This document shows, in pieces, positions 1 to 7,166 of a stretch of 13,418 nt of DNA (its first letter is position 1; each line of letters begins with the position of its first letter). A program made the translations under genes and the position numbers. The DNA lies in assembly GCA_950071875.1 (NCBI GenBank), contig CATMNW010000033.1, positions 1-13,418 of the forward strand, written 5' to 3'. The notes under the pieces were generated by a model. That model did not search any database and had not been told where the DNA came from. It saw only the letters and a program-made list of their open reading frames with translations. Source of the stretch: an uncultured Erythrobacteraceae bacterium (GTDB taxonomy: Bacteria > Pseudomonadota > Alphaproteobacteria > Sphingomonadales > Sphingomonadaceae).

Positions 1-999
1 GCAGCGCTGGCAGAACTGCTCGAGCAGAGCGGGCTCATCATCGATCTGGACGAATTGCGACAGGGTGTCGATCACCATGGCGAACAGGCCCTTGTTCCGG
101 ACTGGTTACGGCAGGAACAGCGCGCTTGGGCGGCAGTGCCCTTGCTGCATTTCGACCGCCTGGCAGGGCTCATCGTGCTTTCGCGCCCCCAATTTGATCG
201 CAAACTGGATTGGGAGGATTTCGACCTGTTGACGGTCGTCGGCAGACAGCTTGCAAGTTACCTTGCAGAACAGGCCGGTCAGACTGCCTTGCTCGAGGCG
301 GGAAGGTTCGACGAGTTCAATCGGAGGATGGCCTTCGTGATGCATGACATCAAGAACCTGTCCAGCCAGATGTCCTTGCTCCTGCGGAACGCGGAAAAGC
401 ATGCCGACAAACCTGAATTTCGGCAAGACATGTTGGTAACGCTGCGCAACAGCGCCGACAAACTGAATACGCTGCTGGCAAGGCTCGGGCGGTATGGTTC
501 GCCGGCACGGGATGTTTCGGCACCGTTGAACCTGGCGGCGACGGTTGATCAGGTCGCGGCACGGTTCGGCAAGGTCCATCCGGTCACGATCTTGCGTTCT
601 GAACCAGCCTCGGTTCACGCCAATGCAGAGGCGCTCGATCAGGCGCTCGGGCATCTGGTGCAGAATGCGATAGATGCCAGCGAACCGGCAAGACCTGTTA
701 CAATCGAGGTGTTTAGCGACGGTCTGTCAGGCAAGGTGACGGTTATCGACAACGGGTGCGGAATGAGCCCGCATTTCGTTCGAAACGGGCTGTTCAAACC
801 CTTTATATCGTCAAAGACAGGTGGCTTCGGCATTGGAGCTTTCGAAGCCCGTGAACTGATCCGAAGCATGAATGGCAGGCTGGATGTGGAATCGCGTGAA
901 GGTCTCGGCAGCCGCTTCACCGTGAGCATCCCGCTTGTCGCAGCAAGACAGATTATCGGGCGCACCCGGCCCGCCGAGGAAAACGAGGTCGCAATATGA
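1..999 (+). CDS. prsK: PEP-CTERM system sensor histidine kinase PrsK, C-terminal part (5' truncated by window)
   Basis: The reading frame is open from base 1, so only the last 332 codons are present; the N-terminal membrane part expected of PrsK lies to the left. Counting from base 1, the visible protein starts with the end of a GAF-like domain (about residues 1-95). A phospho-acceptor H-box follows, MHDIKNL with His115 (bases 343-345). The HATPase_c domain shows an N-box around Asn222 (QNAIDAS), a G1 box DNGCGM (about 250-255) and a glycine-rich GGFGIGAF (about 274-281). It should autophosphorylate at the inner membrane and pass phosphate to the regulator encoded next. Its stop overlaps the prsR start by 4 bp (ATGA), so the two are translationally coupled. 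In known genomes this pair accompanies exosortase XrtA and exopolysaccharide loci. The PrsK name rests on domain wording plus the prsR/prsT context; a generic histidine kinase is the fallback. Confidence 0.9.
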   Translation, partial: AALAELLEQSGLIIDLDELRQGVDHHGEQALVPDWLRQEQRAWAAVPLLHFDRLAGLIVLSRPQFDRKLDWEDFDLLTVVGRQLASYLAEQAGQTALLEAGRFDEFNRRMAFVMHDIKNLSSQMSLLLRNAEKHADKPEFRQDMLVTLRNSADKLNTLLARLGRYGSPARDVSAPLNLAATVDQVAARFGKVHPVTILRSEPASVHANAEALDQALGHLVQNAIDASEPARPVTIEVFSDGLSGKVTVIDNGCGMSPHFVRNGLFKPFISSKTGGFGIGAFEARELIRSMNGRLDVESREGLGSRFTVSIPLVAARQIIGRTRPAEENEVAI

Positions 1000-2363
1000 C
1001 TGAGGCCAAGCCCAAGCTCCTGATCGTCGAAGACGACGAAGGCCTGCAGGCGCAGCTCAAATGGGCTTACGAAGACTTTGAGGTGATACTGGCGGCTACG
1101 CGCGAGGAAGCGCTTACTGCCATACGAGCGGAGGAGCCCGCAGTCGTTACCCTCGACCTCGGCCTTCCACCGGACCCTGACGGTACCAGCGAAGGTTTCG
1201 CTGTCCTCGAGGCCATCACAGCGATGAAGCCCGATACGAAGGTCATTGTGGCATCGGGTCATGGCGCGCGCGAAAGTGCGCTCCGGGCTGTCGAGCAGGG
1301 GGCTTACGACTTTTATCAGAAGCCCGTAGATATCGATACGCTCGGCCTTATTGTGCAACGTGCCTACCGCCTCCACCAGATCGAGACCGAAAACAAACGC
1401 CTGTCCGAAAAGGTCGGTGAGGATCGCACGGTTCTGGGTTCCATGATTACGGCCGCGCCTGAAATGGCCAAGGTCGCGCGTACGATCGAACGTGTCGGGC
1501 CAACCAATGTCTCGGTTATGCTGCTCGGCGCCAGCGGGACCGGCAAGGAATTACTGGCCCGCGCGGTTCATGATTCCAGCAACCGGCAAGGCGGCGCATT
1601 CATCGCAATCAATTGTGCAGCCATCCCAGAAAACCTGCTGGAGAGCGAGCTTTTCGGTCATGAAAAGGGGGCATTCACGGGCGCCGTCAAAATGACGGAG
1701 GGTAAAATCGAATTGGCGAGCGGGGGTACGCTTTTCCTCGACGAGGTGGGCGACATACCGCTTCCACTGCAGGTCAAGCTTTTGCGTTTCCTGCAGGAGC
1801 GGACAATCGAACGCATTGGCGGACGCAAGCAAATTGCCGTCGACACACGTATCGTTTGCGCCACTCACCAGAACCTCGAGGCGATGATCGGCGAGGGCAC
1901 ATTCCGGGAAGACCTGTTCTACCGCCTCGCAGAAATCGTCGTTAAGGTTCCGACACTTGAAGAACGACCCGGTGACGCGGTCTTGCTGGCGAAACATTTC
2001 CTCGCCCGCTTTGCCGATGAAATGAACCCGAAGGTGAAGGGGTTTGCGCCGGATGCGCTTACAGCCATCGACGCCTGGAACTGGCCGGGAAACGTTCGCG
2101 AACTGGAAAACCGCGTGAAGCGCGCGGTCATCATGGCTGACGGGAAGCTGGTTTCCCCGGAAGATCTCGACTTGTCCGAAACGGATGACGATCAAACAGA
2201 AACCGCGTTGAACCTGAAGGCAGCGCGGGAACAGGCAGACCGCCGGATGATACGCCAGGCCCTTTCCCGTAGCGAGGGCAACATTTCCAGCACCGCCAAG
2301 ATGCTCGGCATCAGCCGGCCAACGCTTTACGACCTGCTCAAGCAATATGATTTGCAGGCCTGA
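996..2363 (+). CDS. prsR: PEP-CTERM-box sigma54-dependent response regulator PrsR
   Basis: 455-residue NtrC-class regulator. The receiver domain (about 1-125) has the acidic cluster E12/D13/D14, phospho-acceptor D54 in TLDLGLPP and conserved K109 in YQKPVD. The AAA+ sigma54-interaction domain (about 148-380) has Walker A GASGTGKE (178-185), the GAFTGA loop (225-230) that contacts sigma54, Walker B TLFLDE (245-250), an arginine-finger region FREDLFYR (303-310) and WPGNVREL (363-370). A Fis-type helix-turn-helix lies at about 427-449 (EGNISSTAKMLGISRPTLYD). All catalytic residues are present, so it should be a functional ATP-dependent activator. The start is fixed by the ATGA overlap with prsK and by GAGG at 985-988, 7 bases upstream. 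In characterised systems PrsR acts with RpoN at PEP-CTERM-box promoters of exported PEP-CTERM protein genes; none of those targets is in this window. Confidence 0.93.
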   Translation: MTEAKPKLLIVEDDEGLQAQLKWAYEDFEVILAATREEALTAIRAEEPAVVTLDLGLPPDPDGTSEGFAVLEAITAMKPDTKVIVASGHGARESALRAVEQGAYDFYQKPVDIDTLGLIVQRAYRLHQIETENKRLSEKVGEDRTVLGSMITAAPEMAKVARTIERVGPTNVSVMLLGASGTGKELLARAVHDSSNRQGGAFIAINCAAIPENLLESELFGHEKGAFTGAVKMTEGKIELASGGTLFLDEVGDIPLPLQVKLLRFLQERTIERIGGRKQIAVDTRIVCATHQNLEAMIGEGTFREDLFYRLAEIVVKVPTLEERPGDAVLLAKHFLARFADEMNPKVKGFAPDALTAIDAWNWPGNVRELENRVKRAVIMADGKLVSPEDLDLSETDDDQTETALNLKAAREQADRRMIRQALSRSEGNISSTAKMLGISRPTLYDLLKQYDLQA

Positions 2364-4107
2364 CTTCCGAATTGCGATCGCCTTATTGCTAGGTTCGATC
2401 TCGCTTGCAGGCTGTGACGAAACCGCGTCCGAGTTATCGGCAATCGATGCGGCCAGGGCGGAGCTGGCGCAAGGAAACTGGCTGGCCGCGCAGATTAACC
2501 TCGAAGCCGCTTTAGAAAGCGGTGTTTCGCGGGAAGACGTCGCTGCGCTGTTTGGTGAAGCCGAACTGCAAGAGGGTGACTTCGCCAGTGCCCGCGCCTG
2601 GCTCGGCCCCGGTCAATTCTCCCCCGAAACGCAGGCTTTGGGCTTCCGGATGCTGGGCCGGCTCGAAATGTCGGACGGCAATCTGCCGGCTGCGGGGCGA
2701 GCGTTCGACAGCGCGTACCGCGCGGATCCCGACAATGCTGAATTATGGGTCGATATCGGTAGGCTTCGCTATCGAGGCGGAGAACAACTCCAGGCAATCG
2801 AGGCGGCGGAAAGAGCATTGGAACTCGATCCTGAAGACGCCCAGGCTTTACGCTTCAGGGGACAACTGGCACGCGATGCCGATGGGCTAGAGGCTGGTGC
2901 CCGCCTGTTGGGACGAGCACTCGAAAAACTGCCGCAGGATATCGATTTGCGCGTGGAATACGCCGCGACGTTGGGTGACGCGGGCCTTGCCAAAGCGGCA
3001 TTGCAAACCTTGCGGGCCGGCGATGCTGCGGCTGCTGTCACACCAAAGGGGTTGTTCGTGCAGTCGGTAATTGCTGCCCGAGGTGGGAATATTTCTCTCG
3101 CAAGAGACTTGCTTCAGCGTTCAGAACTCGAACAGCAAGGGGTACAGTCAGCAGAACTTCTGTCGGCGATTATCGACCTGGAAGCGGGTAATTCTGCCAG
3201 CGCGACGCAATCGCTGGATCGTCTTTATCAAAGACAGCCCGATAACCGGAGGGTGCGCGACCTTTTCGCTTTCGCGTTGTCCCGGATCGGGGGCGAACGG
3301 GAGCTGATCGATCGGTTCGCCGAAGACGCGATCGGGCCAAGCGGCTCGACGTATCTGAGAACACTTGTTGGTCGCGCCTACGAGGCGATTGGTGAGCGTG
3401 AAGCGGCGGCGCGTTTTCTGGATTTGGCCGCGCATGGAAATCCCGCTCTTTCAGTGCTGCCGAGCCGGTCTTCACCGCAAGATCCTGATCTGTCCGATAG
3501 ACGCAGTGCTGTCGGCACCCGGGATTTTGTCCGTCACGCAATTGCGGGCCGCGATAATTCGGGGGGTGTAGGGCGCGCGCGCGAACTGGCGAGATTGCTG
3601 CCGGGATCGGCCGACGCCTTCAGTATATTGGGGGACGCCGAATTTGCGGCGGGAAACAAACCAGCGGCGCGAACGGCCTACGAACGCTCGGCTGCAGTGC
3701 GTCGCCCGTGGCCACTCGCCCTCAGACTTGCAGGCGTTTTGCAGAACGCAGGAGCGGTCAAGGGCCTGCTTGTGGCGTATGTGCGCGACAATCCGATGAA
3801 TGGAGAGGCTGTTGCCATCCTGGCCGATGCATACGCCGCCGAAGGTGACTGGGACCGCGCCGTGACACTGCTCGATCACGCGATGGGATTGGGTATGGAA
3901 AGGGTGCCATGGGTGCTGGCTGCGCGGAGCATCGGTGCTCTGCAACAAGGCGATAGTGAAACGGCGCTGGCATTCGCGCTGGCTGCCCACGAACTGCAAC
4001 CGATGAACCCGCTGGTCGTCTCTGCGCTTATCGAAGCGTTGCCGGAAGAGGAGGTGGCAGCGCGGAGCGAGTTGCAGGCAAAACTTCGCTCGCTCATACA
4101 GAGTTGA
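2347..4107 (+). CDS. prsT: TPR-repeat lipoprotein of the PEP-CTERM system (PrsT type)
   Basis: 586-residue protein beginning with a short lipoprotein signal: basic residues, a hydrophobic stretch (about 9-20) and lipobox LAGC, with Cys23 as the lipid-modified residue. Asp24 follows; in enterics Asp at this position keeps lipoproteins in the inner membrane. The rest is almost entirely helical TPR-like repeats, clearest at about 98-200 (GRLEMSDGNLPAAGRAF, AIEAAERALELDPEDAQAL, GARLLGRALEKLP) and again near 335-365, 420-450 and 490-560. TPR proteins of this type are scaffolds in exopolysaccharide/exosortase loci. The ATG lies inside the last codons of prsR (17-bp overlap), so it is coupled to prsK-prsR. 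PrsT family members are commonly around 900 residues; this one is clearly shorter, so it may be a Sphingomonadales-type reduced version. The prsT name relies on operon position; a generic TPR lipoprotein is the safe call. Confidence 0.82.
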   Translation: MICRPDFRIAIALLLGSISLAGCDETASELSAIDAARAELAQGNWLAAQINLEAALESGVSREDVAALFGEAELQEGDFASARAWLGPGQFSPETQALGFRMLGRLEMSDGNLPAAGRAFDSAYRADPDNAELWVDIGRLRYRGGEQLQAIEAAERALELDPEDAQALRFRGQLARDADGLEAGARLLGRALEKLPQDIDLRVEYAATLGDAGLAKAALQTLRAGDAAAAVTPKGLFVQSVIAARGGNISLARDLLQRSELEQQGVQSAELLSAIIDLEAGNSASATQSLDRLYQRQPDNRRVRDLFAFALSRIGGERELIDRFAEDAIGPSGSTYLRTLVGRAYEAIGEREAAARFLDLAAHGNPALSVLPSRSSPQDPDLSDRRSAVGTRDFVRHAIAGRDNSGGVGRARELARLLPGSADAFSILGDAEFAAGNKPAARTAYERSAAVRRPWPLALRLAGVLQNAGAVKGLLVAYVRDNPMNGEAVAILADAYAAEGDWDRAVTLLDHAMGLGMERVPWVLAARSIGALQQGDSETALAFALAAHELQPMNPLVVSALIEALPEEEVAARSELQAKLRSLIQS

Positions 4108-4135
4108 AGTATCGACAACTCTATTGGCTGACGGC

Positions 4136-4140
4136 AAAGG
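4136..4140 (+). promoter_or_regulatory. Ribosome binding site deciding the SBF transporter start
   Basis: AAAGG sits 7 bases before the ATG at 4148. This supports 4148 over the in-frame TTG at 4124, which has no Shine-Dalgarno-like sequence in front of it. Confidence 0.6.
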
Positions 4141-4147
4141 CGAAGCC

Positions 4148-5149
4148 ATGGGCCTACGAACTGTTTTAGCCGATCCGATGCTTCGAATGCTGGCAGCCGC
4201 GATCGCGTTTGCCGCGATATTTCCCGCGCTCGGGGAAGCCCGGAACGTAGCTCAAACCGTTGCGAATGTGGCGATATTCGTCCTCTTCCTGCTCAATGGA
4301 ATGCGCATCGCGCGCAGCGATATTGCTGCTGGTGCCTCGAACTGGCGTTTTCTGTTGCCTCTGGTCACGTGGGTCTTCGGGGCGATGGCTCTGACCGGAC
4401 TGGCTTTGGCCTCAATAGCCGAAGGGGTTCTTGCGCCCTCGGTAGCACTCGGCTTCCTTTATCTGGGCACGCTCCCTTCCACCGTTCAGTCGGCTACATC
4501 GTATACCTCGCTCGCGCGGGGCAATATCGCACTTTCTGTCGTGGGAGCAGCGCTGCTGAACATTCTGGGCGTTTTCGTAACCGTACCGATCTTCCTGGCG
4601 CTGGGTGGGAGCGGCGCGGGCGCGGTCGGCATGGAAGCAGTCGGCAAGATCATGCTTCTGCTGATTTTGCCATTCGCCATCGGTCAGGCAGTTCAGGGGT
4701 TCTCGACAGCCTTCATCGCGAAGCACAAGCCCAAGATTGCCTGGATCGATCGCTTTGCAATTTCGGTTGCGATCTATGTCGCATTTTCAGGAGCGGTCGA
4801 ACAGGGGATCTGGACCAGGGTCGATGGCATCGACTGGCTGGTGATCGGCATGCTTGTGGCGGCATTCCTGCTGGTAGGAAATTTGGGTGCCTGGGTGGCA
4901 GGTGGTGCGCTGAAGCTTTCCCGGCAGGACCGTATCGCCTTCCTTTTTGCAGGTGCCCAGAAAAGCGCCGCTGTCGGGGCGCCTCTGGCCACGATCCTGT
5001 TTCCACCGGCCGAAGCCGGCTTCATCGTCATCGCTCTTCTGCTGTACCACTTTTTCCAGCTGGTGGTCGCAGCGCCGGTAGCTAGTCGATTGGCGCAGTC
5101 GAATCTTCGGGGTGACGGCGATTGTGCCGTACCGACCACAGAAAGCTGA
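4148..5149 (+). CDS. SBF-like (YfeH-type) bile acid:sodium symporter family transporter
   Basis: 333-residue integral membrane protein with about nine or ten hydrophobic segments spread over its length. Family-typical stretches are FLLNGMRI (about 47-54), LPSTVQSATSYTSLARGN (109-126, the conserved loop of this family) and GAQKSAAVGAPLATILFP (269-286). The length matches the roughly 330 residues of YfeH-type proteins. It probably moves an organic anion together with sodium across the inner membrane; the substrate cannot be read from sequence. The start at ATG 4148 is chosen for its AAAGG and because the protein then begins with a normal amphipathic N-terminus; TTG 4124 would add eight residues. 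It follows prsT by 40 bases with no convincing terminator, so cotranscription with prsKRT is possible, though a functional link is only a guess. Its last 68 bases overlap the opposite-strand DUF475 gene. Confidence 0.85.
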   Translation: MGLRTVLADPMLRMLAAAIAFAAIFPALGEARNVAQTVANVAIFVLFLLNGMRIARSDIAAGASNWRFLLPLVTWVFGAMALTGLALASIAEGVLAPSVALGFLYLGTLPSTVQSATSYTSLARGNIALSVVGAALLNILGVFVTVPIFLALGGSGAGAVGMEAVGKIMLLLILPFAIGQAVQGFSTAFIAKHKPKIAWIDRFAISVAIYVAFSGAVEQGIWTRVDGIDWLVIGMLVAAFLLVGNLGAWVAGGALKLSRQDRIAFLFAGAQKSAAVGAPLATILFPPAEAGFIVIALLLYHFFQLVVAAPVASRLAQSNLRGDGDCAVPTTES

Positions 5150-6149
5150 GACCGATCAGGATTGCACCAAGCAGGCCGGTGATGGTTTCGGGAATATGCC
5201 AGCGGGCAGACAGCAACATGATGATGCCCAGCACGATGATTGCCCAGAACGCCCCGTGCTCGAGATAGCGATATTGCGCCAGCGTACCGGTGTGGACGAG
5301 ATGGATGGTCATGGAACGAACGAACATGGCGCCAACTGACAGGCCTAGAGCGATGATGATCATGTTGTTCGACAGTGCGAATGCACCGATCACCCCGTCG
5401 AAGCTGAAGCTCGCATCCAGCACTTCGAGATAGAGAAAACCACCGAGGCCCGACTTGACGATTTCGCCTGCCGCTTTCTTGCGCGCCTCGCGGGCTTCGA
5501 TGATCGCTGCGATTGCATGTACCGCGATGAAGGTGATCAGCCCAAGAACCGCAGCAGTGAGAAAGGTGATTGCGTCGTCCGGCTGCAATAGCGTCGAGAC
5601 GAAATAGACGAGGCCCAGCACAAGACCGATCTCGACCGCTGGCACGTTGGAGAACTTGTTGATGGTCTTCTCCAGCGCTGCGATCCAGTGGACTTCCTTG
5701 TCTTCCTCGAAGAAGAAGGTCAGGCCGACCATCGCGAGAAACGCGCCACCGAAACCGGCAATGCCGATATGCGCGCCGGACACGATCTCTTCGTAGCGGG
5801 CTGGTTCATTCAGCGACAGCGAGATTGCTTCCATCGGCCCCACGCGCGCAGCGATCGAAACGATAGCGATCGGGAACACGATCCGCATGCCGAAGACTGC
5901 AATGAGTATGCCGATAGTGAGGAAGCGTTGTTGCCAGACCGGATCCATGTCGCGCAGCACCGTGGCGTTCACGACCGCATTGTCGAAGCTCAGGGAAACC
6001 TCGAGGATCGACAGGACAATTACGATCCACAATATGCCCAGCGTAGCGGTTACCGAACCGGTGCTGGTCCATCCGTACCATCCGGCCAATGCAAAGCAGA
6101 TCGCGGTGAAGACGAACGAGAATGTGTAGTAGTTTCGGATGGTTTCCAT
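5082..6149 (-). CDS. DUF475 / TerC-like integral membrane protein
   Basis: 355-residue polytopic inner-membrane protein. The family signature appears twice: LEVSLSFDN (49-57) and LEVLDASFSFDG (241-252). Each carries acidic and Ser/Asp residues in a membrane segment, and the arrangement suggests an internal two-fold repeat as in TerC/LysE-type proteins. FFFEEDKE (145-152) and a charged loop EAREARKKAAGE (218-229) separate the halves. TerC-family proteins are linked to tellurite resistance and to metal (notably manganese) export; for DUF475 itself the substrate is not established. The start codon is 15 bases after the panB stop, and a GAGGG lies 12 bases upstream of it, so it is very probably the second gene of a panB operon. 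Its 3' end runs 68 bases into the converging SBF transporter gene, and no terminator is visible after its stop. Confidence 0.85.
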   Translation of the reverse strand: METIRNYYTFSFVFTAICFALAGWYGWTSTGSVTATLGILWIVIVLSILEVSLSFDNAVVNATVLRDMDPVWQQRFLTIGILIAVFGMRIVFPIAIVSIAARVGPMEAISLSLNEPARYEEIVSGAHIGIAGFGGAFLAMVGLTFFFEEDKEVHWIAALEKTINKFSNVPAVEIGLVLGLVYFVSTLLQPDDAITFLTAAVLGLITFIAVHAIAAIIEAREARKKAAGEIVKSGLGGFLYLEVLDASFSFDGVIGAFALSNNMIIIALGLSVGAMFVRSMTIHLVHTGTLAQYRYLEHGAFWAIIVLGIIMLLSARWHIPETITGLLGAILIGLSFLWSVRHNRRHPEDSTAPID

Positions 6150-6164
6150 GATGTCGGGTTTCCC

Positions 6165-7040
6165 TCAGCCTTTCTTGGGCTGGTAGGTCTGGTCGCTCGT
6201 CGGGAAGCTGCGGCTGCGCACTTCCTCGGCATATTGGGCCACCGTTTTTTCGATCACGCTCGCGATGTCCTCGTATTTTTTCACAAAGCGCGGGACCCGC
6301 TCGAACATTCCAAGCATGTCTTCGGTCACCAGAACCTGACCGTCGCATTGTGAAGAGGCACCGATACCGATGGTCGGGCAGGCAACGGCCTGCGTGGCTT
6401 CGATGGCTATCGGTTCCAGCACACCTTCCAGGACGATGGCGAAAGCGCCTGCGTCATCTAGCGCCTTTGCGTCGCCGACGATTTTTTCCGCCTCTGCATC
6501 ACTGCGTCCGCGGGCCGCATACCCACCGAGTACATTCACCGCTTGCGGGGTGAGGCCGACATGACCCATCACGGGAATTCCGCGCTGGTTCAGGAACGCG
6601 ACGGTTTCGGCCATCTGTTCGCCTCCTTCGAGTTTTACAGCAGCCGCACCCGACTGCTTGAGCAGGAACGTTGCGCTCTCGAATGCTTGCTGGGGCGACT
6701 GTTCGTAGGAACCGAAAGGCATATCGACCACAACCACCGAATGGTAGCTGCCGCGCACGACGGCGGCGGCGTGGTTAGCCATCATGTCCAGGGTCACGGG
6801 GATGGTGGTTGGCAACCCGTAGATGACCTGCGCAAGCGAATCGCCGACCAGCAGAATGTCGCAATGTGCATCCAGAAGTTGTGCCTGCCGCGCGGTATAG
6901 GCGGTCAACATGACCAGCGGATCGCCGGACTTGCCGTCGGTCTTGTGCGCGCGGATCTTAGGCACAGTCAGCCGTTTCATGGGCTGGGGCGTGGGATTGG
7001 CGCGGCTCGTGCTCGTATCGAGCTGGAAGGTCGTTGACAT
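6165..7040 (-). CDS. panB: 3-methyl-2-oxobutanoate hydroxymethyltransferase (ketopantoate hydroxymethyltransferase) PanB
   Basis: Cytosolic TIM-barrel enzyme that adds the methylene group of 5,10-methylene-tetrahydrofolate to 2-oxoisovalerate to give ketopantoate, the first committed step to pantothenate and coenzyme A. The metal and substrate residues of the family are in place: D67 in LLVGDSL, D106 in VDMPFGSY, K136 and E138 in VKLEGGE, and the later catalytic Glu205 in VLEGVLEP. GHVGLTPQAVNVLGGY (159-174) and PTIGIGAS are further family blocks. The 291-residue call has an N-terminal extension relative to E. coli PanB (264); an inner Met21 (MKRLTVPKIR) would give 271 residues, but the ATG at 7040 has a modest GGGA in front. 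It is probably cotranscribed with the DUF475 gene and diverges from the SNF transporter; no panC is nearby. Confidence 0.96.
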   Translation of the reverse strand: MSTTFQLDTSTSRANPTPQPMKRLTVPKIRAHKTDGKSGDPLVMLTAYTARQAQLLDAHCDILLVGDSLAQVIYGLPTTIPVTLDMMANHAAAVVRGSYHSVVVVDMPFGSYEQSPQQAFESATFLLKQSGAAAVKLEGGEQMAETVAFLNQRGIPVMGHVGLTPQAVNVLGGYAARGRSDAEAEKIVGDAKALDDAGAFAIVLEGVLEPIAIEATQAVACPTIGIGASSQCDGQVLVTEDMLGMFERVPRFVKKYEDIASVIEKTVAQYAEEVRSRSFPTSDQTYQPKKG

Positions 7041-7166
7041 GATCGTCCCACTAGCAAGCGCGTGGACGATGGCAAAGCGAAGCTTGGAATTGCGCGGAAT
7101 TGCGTGTTTAAGGGCGAAACGTGTCGCGCGTCTGACAAGGTGCGTTAGGGAAGGGAAATACTGACA
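7041..7166. promoter_or_regulatory. Divergent intergenic region between panB and the SNF transporter, with a 10-bp-period direct repeat
   Basis: These 126 bases must hold the promoters of both panB (leftward) and the SNF transporter (rightward). I see no convincing -35/-10 pair in either direction. The visible structure is a tandem direct repeat, GGAATTGCG at 7086-7094 and again at 7096-7104, exactly one helical turn apart, which could be a protein-binding site. Purine-rich AAGGGA at 7151-7156 is the ribosome binding site of the transporter. Confidence 0.5.

Noticed and set aside
4101..4121. GAGTTG...CAACTC hairpin at the prsT stop as a terminator
   Set aside because: Only a 6-bp stem with a 9-base loop and no T-run after it; termination is not supported.
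5688..6353. Long open frame opposite DUF475 and panB
   Set aside because: Its content is compositionally charged and His-rich, as expected for antisense of membrane-protein codons, and two strongly supported genes occupy the other strand.
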